DNA from: Paenibacillus alba | GTDB lineage: Bacteria > Bacillota > Bacilli > Paenibacillales > NBRC-103111 | Assembly: GCF_013204855.1 (NCBI RefSeq) | Contig: NZ_JABMKZ010000014.1 | Coordinates: forward strand, 62,001 to 126,000 | DNA: 64,000 nucleotides | Reading direction: 5' to 3' | In this document: one piece after another, positions 17,514 to 25,854 of the stretch | Numbering within the stretch: position 1 is the first letter of the stretch | Layout: each line of letters opens with the position of its first letter | The notes under the pieces: generated by a model | Database searches by the model: none | Told to the model about the DNA's origin: nothing | What the model saw: only the letters and a program-made list of their open reading frames with translations | Position numbers and translations under genes: made by a program

Positions 17514-18290
17514 ATGTGGGAGAAAATAGCAATCATTTCGGATATTCATGGAAATTTACCTGCACTGGAAGCTGTCCTTACCGATATCGAACGTCGTGGA
17601 ATAAAGCGCATTATTTGTCTGGGGGATCTCGTTGGCAAAGGGCCTGATTCCGCTGCCGTTGTTGACCGTATCCAAACCGTATGTGAAACCGTTGTTCAAG
17701 GAAACTGGGACCTTGGGATTACTCTTCCGCAGGATCAACCATCTGGTTTGTGGCATCAAAAGCAGCTTGGTGAAGCGCGTCTGGCCTATTTGAAGCAGCT
17801 CCCTTTTTCTGTGAACTTATCGATCAGCGGCAAAAGCTTCCGGTTATTTCATGCTTCCGCGCAAAGCGTTTATCACCGGGTGAAACGCAAAGCGTCAAAG
17901 AAGGAGCGTTTAGCGATGTTTCAGGATACAGAGATGACAGGCGAAGCACCGGACGGAAAGCAGCCCGAAATCGTCGGCTATGGCGACATTCATATTCCTT
18001 ATCTGCTTACGCTCAAGAACCCGTCGGAAAAGTCATCTGAGAGCCTCGCCAGCAGTGGTCTGATGCTTTTTAATGTAGGAAGCGTGGGAACCCCCTATGA
18101 CGGCATACCGCAGGCTGGCTATTGCATTGTCGAAGGTGAAAAGGATGCCACAGAGCAAGCCGGATTCTCCATTCAATTCGTCCGCGTTCCGTACGATATT
18201 ACGCTCGCTGTTAAATTGGCTTACGAAGCCCAGATGCCGGAAAGTCAGCGATATGAACTTGAAATTACGACAGGCTTAGTGCATAAATAA
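17514..18290 (+). CDS. Metallophosphoesterase (YfcE-like)
   Basis: 258-residue cytoplasmic calcineurin-like phosphoesterase. The metal-binding motifs run in order: IISDIHGNLPALEAV, CLGDLVGKGPDS, VVQGNWD, FRLFHAS and GYGDIHIPY, then FNVGSVGTPYDGIPQAGYCI near the end. Such enzymes hydrolyse phosphodiesters or phosphoproteins; the physiological substrate is unknown. The ATG at 17514 follows AAAGGA; the 14 codons of open frame before it lack a ribosome site. Confidence 0.9.
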   Translation: MWEKIAIISDIHGNLPALEAVLTDIERRGIKRIICLGDLVGKGPDSAAVVDRIQTVCETVVQGNWDLGITLPQDQPSGLWHQKQLGEARLAYLKQLPFSVNLSISGKSFRLFHASAQSVYHRVKRKASKKERLAMFQDTEMTGEAPDGKQPEIVGYGDIHIPYLLTLKNPSEKSSESLASSGLMLFNVGSVGTPYDGIPQAGYCIVEGEKDATEQAGFSIQFVRVPYDITLAVKLAYEAQMPESQRYELEITTGLVHK

Positions 18291-18395
18291 ACGAAGATTC
18301 AAATAAAAATCATGTAGAATGAATTGAAATAATCGTGGGAATTACTTCCACAATATGTTAATATAGGTCTATCATTGAAAGTGAGGATCTCATTC

Positions 18396-18614
18396 ATGAA
18401 TTTGAACTGGCGCAAAATTGTATTGATTGTCCTATGTGCTGAAGTGCTGTTTATTTATTGGAATGGCCTCAGCGCCGTCCCATTCAAAAAGCATCAAACC
18501 ACGAACCCAATTTCGACGCCGCAATCTGTAATCCCAATCACTCAGTTAAAGCCCAGCACGCCCAACCCTACGAACTTAAATGATCTGTATATAATTGACC
18601 AAAAGGCTTCTTAA
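18396..18614 (+). CDS. Small membrane-anchored protein, function unknown
   Basis: 72-residue protein with one N-terminal hydrophobic segment (KIVLIVLCAEVLFIYW) after a basic start and a Pro/Thr/Ser-rich hydrophilic tail, so probably anchored with the tail outside. GTGAGGA precedes the ATG at 18396. No family recognised. A long terminator hairpin closes the gene. Confidence 0.6.
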   Translation: MNLNWRKIVLIVLCAEVLFIYWNGLSAVPFKKHQTTNPISTPQSVIPITQLKPSTPNPTNLNDLYIIDQKAS

Positions 18615-18623
18615 TTCTGAGCA

Positions 18624-18674
18624 GCACAATAACCTTCAAACCCACTTGCACTGCGGGCTTGAAGGTTATTGTGC
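18624..18674. terminator. Long bidirectional terminator
   Basis: Perfect 16-bp arms beginning GCACAATAACC, between convergent genes; unusually long and stable. Confidence 0.9.
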
Positions 18675-18696
18675 TTTCTAACCGAAATACGTTTCC

Positions 18697-19332
18697 TTAT
18701 CTGACTCTGGCAAGCGCCAATCCATCATAAGCCGGAAGAATGGTGCTTTCCAAACGCGGATCGCTAGCGATGGACTGGTTGAACTTCCGCATGGCTTGAA
18801 CGGATGTTTTGTTCTGGTTAGCATCCACGACCTTGCCTCGCATCAACGTATTATCGCCAGCAATAATGGCACCCGGATTCGCTAATTGGATGGCAAGCTC
18901 TAAGTAATTCGGATAATTGACCTTGTCTGCATCAATGAAGAAGAAGTCGAACCGCTCCCCTTGTGCAAGCAGTTCATTCAGATGAACCAACGCTTCACCG
19001 ATACGGTAATCGACAAACGCTCCAAGCCCGGCATCCGTCACATTTTGCTTCGCTACCTCAGCAAACTCCTGCTTCAACTCGAGCGATATCAGCTTACCGC
19101 CCTCCTTCAAGCCTCGAGCCAAACAAATTCCGCTATAACCGCCAAGCGCCCCAATTTCCAGTACCTTCTTAGCGCCGATCATGCCAACCATCATGGTCAA
19201 AAGTCTACCGTATCCGGGAGCAATCGAGATCTCCGGCATATTGTGGGTGCGAATGACTTCTTGCACGCGTGCAAGAACTTTATCCTCTTCATACAAGCCT
19301 TCCATATAGCTTTCGGGCGTAATTGTCTCCAT
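18697..19332 (-). CDS. O-methyltransferase family 3 (YrrM/CCoAOMT-like)
   Basis: 211-residue cytoplasmic SAM-dependent O-methyltransferase. The SAM-binding motif is KVLEIGALGGYSGICLARGL near residue 55, and the metal-site region FFFIDADKVNYPNYLELA then IIAGDNTLMRGKV is typical of cation-dependent catechol-type enzymes. Bacterial members methylate small phenolics or wobble-position hydroxyuridine in tRNA (TrmR/YrrM), so tRNA is a plausible substrate here. AGGAG precedes the ATG. Confidence 0.88.
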   Translation of the reverse strand: METITPESYMEGLYEEDKVLARVQEVIRTHNMPEISIAPGYGRLLTMMVGMIGAKKVLEIGALGGYSGICLARGLKEGGKLISLELKQEFAEVAKQNVTDAGLGAFVDYRIGEALVHLNELLAQGERFDFFFIDADKVNYPNYLELAIQLANPGAIIAGDNTLMRGKVVDANQNKTSVQAMRKFNQSIASDPRLESTILPAYDGLALARVR

Positions 19333-19466
19333 GCTGGTGTCCTCTCCTTAGACCTCATAACTTGCATTTTGAGGTTTTCGTTTGTAAGTGCAACCTATTT
19401 GTCCTATACTTGTTAATTGTATGAGTTTTATGAGCGATGCACAACCCGGATGGAAGGAATTCAAAC

Positions 19467-20618
19467 ATGCCACAACAAATTGAACTAATCGCAACTTGCC
19501 CAATGGGACTTGAAGCCATCGTTGCCCGCGAGATTCGTGATCTTGGTTATTCCGAGGTCACCGTCGAAAATGGACGCGTGCGCTTTATCGGAGATGAGCT
19601 TGCCATCTGCCGCGCCAATCTATGGCTGCGTACGGCTGATCGTATTTTAGTCCTCATGGGCCAATTCAAAGCGTTGACTTTCGATGAGCTCTTCGAAGGT
19701 ACGAAGGCGCTTGCTTGGCCGGACTGGATTCCGAACGATGCTGAATTCCCTGTTGAAGGGCGTTCCCATAAGTCACAATTATCAAGCGTTCCTGCCTGCC
19801 AAGGCATCGTAAAAAAAGCCGTTGTAGAGAAAATGAAGCTCCGCTACGGCACCGAGTGGTTCCCGGAGAATGGGGCGCGTTATGTGATTGAAGTCGCCCT
19901 TCTCGGCGATATCGCAACGCTGACCATCGACACGACAGGCCCCAGCTTGCACAAGCGCGGCTACCGCAAGCTTGTAACCGAAGCGCCGCTGAAGGAAACC
20001 ATGGCAGCGGCTATGATCCTGCTCAGCCGCTGGAAGGTCGACCGGCCGCTCTACGATCCATTCTGCGGCTCGGGCACCATCCCGATCGAGGCTGCGATGA
20101 TCGGCTGGAATATCGCGCCAGGCCTGCGGCGCAGCTTCCCTAGCGAGGCGTGGGGAAATATCCCGCGCAAGCTATGGGACAAGGCTCGCGACGAAGCCTT
20201 CGATGCCGTGAAGGACGATGTTCCGTTGAACATCATCGGCAGTGACATGGATCCCTCTGCCATCGAAGTGGCAGAGGCGGCAGCCAAAGCCGCCGGCTTG
20301 ACCAAACAGTTCCAGCTTCGCGTGGAACCTGTGGCCAAGGCTCGCCCGCGCGGCGACTATGGCTGCTTGATCACCAATCCCCCCTATGGGGAGCGGCTTG
20401 GTGAGGCTCAAGATGTGGAGCTGGCGCTGCGCCAGCTCGGTGCGCTTACCGCTCCGATGCCGTCTTGGAGCATGTTCATTTTAAGCCCGAGCACGCAGCT
20501 CGAGCATTATATGAACCGTCGCGCTGACAAAAAGCGGAAACTGTTTAACGGACGGATTGAATGTAATCTGTTTCAATATCTTGGCCCGCTTCCGCCACGC
20601 AGACACACGGATAAGTAG
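19467..20618 (+). CDS. THUMP-domain RNA methyltransferase (YpsC / RlmL N-half type)
   Basis: 383-residue enzyme with an N-terminal ferredoxin-like and THUMP region (CPMGLEAIVAREIRDLGY; VEGRSHKSQLSSVPACQGIV) that binds RNA, then a Rossmann methyltransferase domain with DPFCGSGTIPIEAAMIG and the N2-guanine-type catalytic motif ITNPPYGERLGEA. Family members methylate 23S rRNA guanine N2 (RlmL, G2445). The start at 19467 follows GGAAGGA. It is followed by its own terminator. Confidence 0.93.
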   Translation: MPQQIELIATCPMGLEAIVAREIRDLGYSEVTVENGRVRFIGDELAICRANLWLRTADRILVLMGQFKALTFDELFEGTKALAWPDWIPNDAEFPVEGRSHKSQLSSVPACQGIVKKAVVEKMKLRYGTEWFPENGARYVIEVALLGDIATLTIDTTGPSLHKRGYRKLVTEAPLKETMAAAMILLSRWKVDRPLYDPFCGSGTIPIEAAMIGWNIAPGLRRSFPSEAWGNIPRKLWDKARDEAFDAVKDDVPLNIIGSDMDPSAIEVAEAAAKAAGLTKQFQLRVEPVAKARPRGDYGCLITNPPYGERLGEAQDVELALRQLGALTAPMPSWSMFILSPSTQLEHYMNRRADKKRKLFNGRIECNLFQYLGPLPPRRHTDK

Positions 20619-20634
20619 TCGTTGAATTTGAAGT

Positions 20635-20676
20635 TAAAAGCCTGCAAACCCATCTAGAGGGATTTGCAGGCTTTTA
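20635..20676 (+). terminator. Terminator after the RNA methyltransferase gene
   Basis: Perfect 14-bp arms TAAAAGCCTGCAAA/TTTGCAGGCTTTTA followed by a T-containing tail. The AAAAGCCTGC arm resembles the palindromes of the array about 1 kb downstream. Confidence 0.85.
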
Positions 20677-20767
20677 ATCATTTTAAATTTTCCGAATAAA
20701 TCTTTAATATCAAATCTTGTTAAAGCCGTGATATGCTGAAACAAATGGATGCGAGGAGTTGTTAGCG

Positions 20768-21643
20768 ATGAAAAATGTACTTATCTTAGGCGGGACACGA
20801 TTTTTCGGCAAAAAATTAGTGGAGCAATTGATCCGTGAGGAGAACGATGTAACCCTTCTAACAAGGGGGCTGACTTCCGATTCATTCGGCAGCTCCGTGA
20901 AGCGTCTGCAGGCAGATCGTACCGATCCGGCCGCTCTGCGCAGCGTGCTGGGCTCCTCTACCTATGATGTCGTTTATGACAATATTTGCTTTACTCCGCA
21001 AGAAGCAGAGGCTGCCGTGCAGTTGTTTGAAGGACGCACAAGGAAATACATCGTAACTTCATCGCTGAGTGTCTACCCCTTTGGGGAATCTCCAAAAATA
21101 GAGAGCGATTTTGACCCTTACCGCTATCCTTTACCTGAACCTTATCCGCCAAAAGGCGATTATGCGGAAGGAAAACGGTTGGTCGAGGCTGTCATGTTTA
21201 AAAAAGCGCCATTTGCAGTGGCGGCGGTTCGGTTCCCCATTGTATTGGGGCACGATGATTACACTCGGCGCCTGCATGTTCACGTTGAGCATGTACAACA
21301 AGCGCTCCCTCTCGGGATACCGAACCTAAATGCGCGAATATCCTTTATCCACTCGGATGAAGCTGCCTCTTTTCTGGCCTGGCTCAGGAATTCCAATCTG
21401 GAAGGACCCGTCAATGCTTGCTCTCACGGCGAGATATCCCCTGGACAAATCGTCTCCCTGATAACACAGGCAACAGGCAAACAAGGGAACATTCTTAGCC
21501 AAACAGAAGATAAGCATATGTCCCCATTCGGGGTACCTCAATCGTGGTACTTGGATACGAGTAAAGCACAAGCTGCGGGGTTTGCGTTCCAATCCATACA
21601 CGATTGGCTTCCGAATTTAATCAAGGAGATTTCCAGCCAATAA
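20768..21643 (+). CDS. NAD-dependent epimerase/dehydratase family protein
   Basis: 291-residue extended short-chain dehydrogenase fold. The N-terminal nucleotide motif NVLILGGTRFFGKKLVEQL is the GGxxFxG variant of the isoflavone-reductase/CSP41-like branch. The catalytic Ser and Tyr can be seen in VTSSLSVYPFGES, and YAEGKRLVEA supplies the YxxxK pair. The substrate is unknown. The ATG at 20768 is 9 bases after GAGGAG; an upstream TTG overlaps that site. Confidence 0.85.
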   Translation: MKNVLILGGTRFFGKKLVEQLIREENDVTLLTRGLTSDSFGSSVKRLQADRTDPAALRSVLGSSTYDVVYDNICFTPQEAEAAVQLFEGRTRKYIVTSSLSVYPFGESPKIESDFDPYRYPLPEPYPPKGDYAEGKRLVEAVMFKKAPFAVAAVRFPIVLGHDDYTRRLHVHVEHVQQALPLGIPNLNARISFIHSDEAASFLAWLRNSNLEGPVNACSHGEISPGQIVSLITQATGKQGNILSQTEDKHMSPFGVPQSWYLDTSKAQAAGFAFQSIHDWLPNLIKEISSQ

Positions 21644-21689
21644 TTCGACTTTACTATTTTGGGCTTTCATTCGATCAAAACGAAGGCTC

Positions 21690-21885
21690 CCATATCCAAA
21701 AGCCTGCGAAAATGCAGGTATTTCCGGCGAAATCGGCTGAAATATGCAAAAGCCTGCGATTGTGCAGGCTTTTTAAGCTTTTTCACTCACTAATCAAAAA
21801 AACGCCTCAAAAGCCTGCATAATCGCAGGAATCTATTGATTTGGGTCATTCCACGACCAAAAAGGATGCATAATTGCAGGAAATT
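21690..21885. repeat. Hairpin array D, 50/61/51 spacing
   Basis: Four short palindromes of the type AGCCTGC-nnnn-GCAGG (the last reads GGATGCATAATTGCAGG) are spaced 50, 61 and 51 bases apart. Linkers are not obviously repeated. The array lies in the 338-base gap between convergent genes, and no coding region is visible in it. Confidence 0.75.
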
Positions 21886-21981
21886 AGCTAGAGTCGGATA
21901 TTCTATCCATTTCGATGAATCGGGATGGTTTCAACGCAAAAAAAAAGATACCTTCAACGGTATCACAACAGCCCGATACAT

Positions 21982-22110
21982 TTATCTAATAAAAAAGAAC
22001 CATATGAATAATGCCCAGATAGGAATCATGACGATGAAGCCCCACAAGCAGCCTTTGGCCAAACTCAGCTTTGGCTCTTGCTCTGTTCTCTCCTTGTGCA
22101 TCTTACTCAT
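21982..22110 (-). CDS. 42-residue single-helix membrane protein overlapping the VOC gene
   Basis: Short ORF on the minus strand: hydrophilic N-terminus MSKMHKERTEQEPKLSLAKG, then one strong transmembrane helix rich in Trp, Phe and Ile, ending FFFIR. Its ATG overlaps the stop of the upstream VOC gene by 8 bases (ATGAGTAA), which suggests translational coupling; AAGG-type pairing is weak, as expected for coupled starts. The charged head and C-terminal Arg are typical of real small membrane proteins. Function unknown. Confidence 0.65.
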   Translation of the reverse strand: MSKMHKERTEQEPKLSLAKGCLWGFIVMIPIWALFIWFFFIR

Positions 22111-22495
22111 GTTCCACCAACTCTAAGGGCAGCCCATCCGGATCTGCAAAAAATGTATATTTATTACCCGTAATGGGATCAATGCGCACGGGTTCCACCT
22201 CAATTCCTTTGCTTTGCAGTTCACTTACGCTTTGTTCCATGTTGCGAACAACAAATGCCAGATGCCGCAGTCCACGTGCTTCAGGCTGGTTCACGCGCTG
22301 AGGGGGATTAGGAAAAGAAAACAACTCGATTTGCTGATCCGTCCCGCCAATTTGCAAATCCAATTTATAAGAGTCCCGTTCTTCCCGATAAGTTTCTTGA
22401 ATAATGGTCAGGCCAAGCAAATCGACATAGAAGTGCTTAGAGCGTCTATAGTCGGAGCTGATAATCGCTACATGGTGAATGCGTACGAGTTCCAC
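22103..22495 (-). CDS. VOC (glyoxalase/bleomycin-resistance fold) protein, YaeR-like
   Basis: 130-residue single-module VOC protein. It opens VELVRIHHVAIISSDYRRS and has the second-half pattern GLRHLAFVVRNMEQSV and FFADPDGLPLELVE; His and Glu at the usual metal positions are present. The close match in layout is to YaeR/GloA2-type proteins whose reaction is not settled. I chose the GTG at 22495, 7 bases after AAAGGGG; an ATG eight codons earlier has no ribosome site. Coupled to the small membrane protein downstream. Confidence 0.88.
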   Translation of the reverse strand: MELVRIHHVAIISSDYRRSKHFYVDLLGLTIIQETYREERDSYKLDLQIGGTDQQIELFSFPNPPQRVNQPEARGLRHLAFVVRNMEQSVSELQSKGIEVEPVRIDPITGNKYTFFADPDGLPLELVEHE

Positions 22496-22574
22496 ATCGA
22501 ATCCCCTTTCCGGTGTCATTGTTGAAAAAGCCGCATTATGGGAACTCCCCCTCCTGCGGCTCGATTCATTTATT

Positions 22575-23489
22575 TTATCCGTCAGCTCTCATCGTTTCAA
22601 CTATTTTCTGCAAAACTTCCTCGGCACGATCATACTCAATTTGACATGTACCAGCTGCTTGATGACCGCCGCCTCCGTTTTGAAGCATCAAATTGCCAAT
22701 ATTCGTCTTCGATGAACGGTTCACAATGCTGTGACCACAAGCAAAAACGCAGTTTTGCTTATTGCGCCCATCCACAATCCAGATTGACACATTTTGCTCA
22801 GGGTATAGCGCATAGACCATGAAACGGTTGCCCGGATAGATAGTTTCCACATTGCGCAGATCAGTAATAATGACATTACCCTCCGTACGTGTGTAGGTTT
22901 GAAGCATTTCACGATACAAAACATCCAATTCCAAATAACGGGCTACGCGCTCTTTGACATCCGGCAGTTCCATGATTTCATCAACGGATTTGGATGCACA
23001 GTGCTCGACCAGCTCTTCCATAAGTTGATAATTGCTGATCCGATAATCGCGATAACGACCAAGTCCTGTCCGAGCATCCATAATAAAAGAAAGCAGATCC
23101 CATCCGCTTGGATTCAAAATATCCTCTTTGCTGAACTGAGCTGAATCGGCTTTATCTACGCCTTGCATAATATTATCGATGTCGCCAAAGGTTTCTTTGC
23201 CGCCATAATAATCATAAACGACACGAGCCGCGCTTGGGGCAATACGCGTTTCTCCTTTGAATTCAACCTTTTCGCCCATTCTTTCCAGTTCGCTGGAATG
23301 ATGATCGAACCATAAGCCACAGCCCGGCACATAAGGCACATTAGCCAAAATATCATTCTCAGTTACTTCAATTAATCCGTCCTGCATATCTTTGGGATGA
23401 ACGAATTTCATCTCATCGATCATGTTCATTTTTTTAAATAGCATGGCACATACTAAACCATCAAAATCCGAACGCGTGATTAATCTCAT
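22575..23489 (-). CDS. DHH-family phosphoesterase
   Basis: 304-residue protein with the DHH/DHHA1 architecture. The N-terminal MRLITRSDFDGLVCAML supplies the metal-binding Asp residues, LWFDHHSSE is the DHH motif, and GGGGHQAAGTC near the C-terminus is the DHHA1 substrate-binding loop. Family members hydrolyse cyclic dinucleotides, oligoribonucleotides or polyphosphate; this lone short form resembles exopolyphosphatase-like members. AGGGGG lies 11 bases before the chosen ATG; eighteen upstream codons are open but unsupported. The VOC gene follows after 79 bases. Confidence 0.88.
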   Translation of the reverse strand: MRLITRSDFDGLVCAMLFKKMNMIDEMKFVHPKDMQDGLIEVTENDILANVPYVPGCGLWFDHHSSELERMGEKVEFKGETRIAPSAARVVYDYYGGKETFGDIDNIMQGVDKADSAQFSKEDILNPSGWDLLSFIMDARTGLGRYRDYRISNYQLMEELVEHCASKSVDEIMELPDVKERVARYLELDVLYREMLQTYTRTEGNVIITDLRNVETIYPGNRFMVYALYPEQNVSIWIVDGRNKQNCVFACGHSIVNRSSKTNIGNLMLQNGGGGHQAAGTCQIEYDRAEEVLQKIVETMRADG

Positions 23490-23610
23490 GCTCGTAAAGC
23501 CCCCTAGCCGTAGTTCTAAAGAACTACTATTCCATATATTCATTATTATATCAGCTTCTGTCGATTCGTGACAATGCTTTTGTCTTTACAAACCCTTGTC
23601 ACATCTGACA

Positions 23611-23647
23611 AAAAAAGAACGGTTAGCCTAAATCGGCTGCACCGTTC
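23611..23647 (-). terminator. Terminator of the riboswitch-controlled gene
   Basis: On the minus strand GAACGGT...ACCGTTC with an inner AGCC/GGCT helix is followed by a T run; the gene's stop codon lies inside the stem-loop. Confidence 0.8.
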
Positions 23648-23927
23648 TTAATTTGGAAGTCAAGCATTGATATAATCTTGTTAAGAAAGCTTCGATCTGC
23701 GAGATCGGCGGTATTTTGACGGAGAGCTTAACTTCGCCTTTCCAATAGAAAATCAAGATGCTGTTGCTTCTCCCTTGAAACATTTCAACATCCCAACAGT
23801 TTTCGTTTAGGGCATATTCTTCTCGATTAATCATCAGTTTTGGCCCATCCGTGGATGGAACCAAACGGGCCACATGATTACCGCATAGTGAAGTTATTTT
23901 TTGTTCTTCATGGAGTTCAGACTGCAT
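23628..23927 (-). CDS. Unknown 99-residue protein under a GEMM-I riboswitch
   Basis: Soluble protein without signal peptide or membrane segment. Visible features are two Cys (TSLCGNHVARL and ENCWDVEM), a basic strand-rich centre (LIFYWKGEVKLSVKIPP) and a C-terminal helix. No family recognised. AGGAGG lies 11 bases before the ATG. A cyclic-dinucleotide riboswitch and terminator stand directly upstream and nothing follows in the transcript, so expression should respond to cyclic-di-GMP or a related nucleotide. Being the only gene of such a transcription unit suggests a role in surface, motility or biofilm behaviour (inference). Confidence 0.75.
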   Translation of the reverse strand: MQSELHEEQKITSLCGNHVARLVPSTDGPKLMINREEYALNENCWDVEMFQGRSNSILIFYWKGEVKLSVKIPPISQIEAFLTRLYQCLTSKLRTVQPI

Positions 23928-23972
23928 ACTGCTTGGTCCTCCTTATTCACCTTAAAATTTGATTATGACAGA

Positions 23973-24008
23973 GAAAAACCCCACAATGATCATCCGATCG
24001 GAGGGGTT
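23973..24008 (-). terminator. Expression-platform terminator of the GEMM-I riboswitch
   Basis: On the minus strand AACCCC...GGGGTT with an inner GATC-containing loop is followed by five T residues, about 20 bases after the aptamer and 45 bases before the gene. Confidence 0.85.
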
Positions 24009-24029
24009 CTATGTTGAATACCCAATCGT

Positions 24030-24120
24030 TCGGCGGCTGGCTGGCAACTTACCCCTTTCAGGACAAGGAAGCCCCTCTAGCTTTGCGTCACTGGCTTTCG
24101 TCAGCTTTGCCTTTGTCGAG
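24030..24120 (-). promoter_or_regulatory. GEMM-I (cyclic-di-GMP-I type) riboswitch
   Basis: On the minus strand the transcript reads AAAGGCAAAGCTGACGAAAG, then CCAGTGACGCAAAGCTAGAG and ends AGCCAGCCGCC. The invariant GACGCAAAGC, the GAAA tetraloop in the first arm, and the outer GGC/GCC plus GCU/AGC closing helix match this class. It binds cyclic-di-GMP or, in a subclass, 3',3'-cGAMP; I cannot decide between the ligands by eye. The 304-base gap between the unknown gene and the MFS gene is otherwise empty except for a 20-base perfect palindrome at 24198-24217. Confidence 0.88.
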
Positions 24121-24231
24121 ATGTGTAACAAGATGTATCATGCGTGTTCCTATCTCATATCTACACTCTCAAGGATAAGGGAAGTTGTTTTGAATTCGAA
24201 TAGTTCTTAAGAACTATTTTTCCAGTTTTTT

Positions 24232-25455
24232 TCACAAAACTGCCTTTTTCGACGCTGTTTTTAGCAACCTTTGACGATTGGCGCCTCTCCAATAGAAAAT
24301 TGAGCCTGCCATCGTCACCACTGCCATGATGCTGAACAACGTACTTCCGCCATACGAGACAAGTAAAAAACCGCCAACCCAAGGCCCCATGAAATGACCG
24401 ATATTCGTTAATGTCTGAGCGCCAAAATACGTTCCCCGCATATGATCGGGCGCTAATTTATCAATGAGCATATTCGCCGCTGGGTAATTCAAAATTTCTC
24501 CCAAGGTAAAAATACTCATGGATAGAATTAACCAAACGAGCGAATGCGAAAAAGCAAATCCAACGTCCCCAAAGGCAAACATTAAATTGCCAAATACAAT
24601 TGCCGCAAGCGGTGTGTATTTTTCAGCCAGCCGAGTCAAAGGAATCTGCATGACGATAACGACGATTGCATTCACGCTCATAAGAATCGCAAACATTTTC
24701 ACACCATCGACAAAGCTCTTTTCCAAATACTGTGAAAGTGTCACCATCACTTGCGAGTAACCGATGGCTCCAATAATGCCACCCAAAATATAATAGCGGA
24801 AAGTCAGATCACTATGAACGACACGCCAAGCAGAGCCAAAGGTAACCGGTGATTTCTTCTCACCTTCGATTTTCTTAATTCCGAATACAATCAGCAGTAC
24901 ATATAGAGTAACCGCATAAATAAAATAAATGATTCCCGTAATTAGAAAAGGCAGGGCACCGCTCCATGTTGCAAAAAACGCCCCCAACAACGGCCCAACC
25001 GCGACACCGACGTTGATCGCCATATAGCGCAGTGAAAATACATTCAATCTTTTCTCCGGTTTCGTCAAATCGGCCATTAACGCCTGCGACACCGGCTCAT
25101 AAAAGGATCGGCATAACCCATTCAGCATATTGAGCAGCATGAAAAGGACAGGCAATTTCACCACACTGAAACCTAGAAATACGAAAGCCCAGCCAAAAAG
25201 CGCAGCCAGCATTATGATTCGTCTGCCGAAGCGATCCGATAAGGTACCGCCAATAAAGCCGCCAACTGTACCTGCCAGAGCTCCCATCCCAATGACGACA
25301 CCAATCATCACGGCACTCATCGACGTATGCCTGGCCAAGTAAATCGCCAGAAAGGGCAAGCTCATGGAAGACGCCGCCCTTGCCATCACGGTTCCTAGAA
25401 GCAGCGTATGTACAATAGGATGATAAGAACCCAGAAAACCACGTAACCGATTCAT
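24232..25455 (-). CDS. MFS transporter, probable drug or metabolite exporter
   Basis: 407-residue, 12-helix major facilitator. The loop 2-3 signature appears as GGTLSDRFGRRIIMLAALFG, followed by NGLCRSFYEPVSQALMADLT, a pattern of the DHA1 drug-proton antiporter group. GGAG stands 9 bases before the chosen ATG at 25455; another ATG five codons earlier has none. Monocistronic. The substrate is unknown. Confidence 0.9.
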   Translation of the reverse strand: MNRLRGFLGSYHPIVHTLLLGTVMARAASSMSLPFLAIYLARHTSMSAVMIGVVIGMGALAGTVGGFIGGTLSDRFGRRIIMLAALFGWAFVFLGFSVVKLPVLFMLLNMLNGLCRSFYEPVSQALMADLTKPEKRLNVFSLRYMAINVGVAVGPLLGAFFATWSGALPFLITGIIYFIYAVTLYVLLIVFGIKKIEGEKKSPVTFGSAWRVVHSDLTFRYYILGGIIGAIGYSQVMVTLSQYLEKSFVDGVKMFAILMSVNAIVVIVMQIPLTRLAEKYTPLAAIVFGNLMFAFGDVGFAFSHSLVWLILSMSIFTLGEILNYPAANMLIDKLAPDHMRGTYFGAQTLTNIGHFMGPWVGGFLLVSYGGSTLFSIMAVVTMAGSIFYWRGANRQRLLKTASKKAVL

Positions 25456-25599
25456 GTAAAGAGACTCCATTCGCCAATTAATTTACCCACGGTCAATGAA
25501 AATGAGCATCGAAAACTCATTATACACGAAATTTGGCGATACGTGTCTTAAATCTGTCACTTTTTGTTTAAGGGTGGTTGATCAGATTGGGGTATGTGG

Positions 25600-25816
25600 G
25601 ATGAGGTGAGATGCGGTGAGATGCGGTGAGATGAGTGAGATGAGTGAGATGAGTGAGATGAGTGAGATGAGTGAGATGAGTGAGATGAGTGAGATGAGAT
25701 GAGGTGAGTGAGGTGAGGTGAGATGCGGTGAGATGCGGTGAGATGCGGTGAGATGCGGTGAGATGCGGTGAGATGAGATGAGATGCGGTGAGGTGAGGTG
25801 ATGTGATGTGATGAGG
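25600..25816. repeat. Minisatellite of 9- and 10-base units
   Basis: About 215 bases consist of GATGAGTGA units (roughly eight in tandem near 25629-25698) and AGATGCGGTG units (five perfect copies at 25721-25770), with mixed forms at the edges. The plus strand is almost free of C. All minus-strand frames stay open by composition only, giving His/Leu/Thr/Ser repeats; I see no coding evidence. Confidence 0.92.
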
Positions 25817-25854
25817 GGGATTAAACTGATTAGGTTGCTGAAGCTCGTCCGACT

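Noticed and set aside
23959-24210. 83-codon plus-strand frame
   Set aside because: It covers the minus-strand riboswitch and terminator and has no ribosome site.
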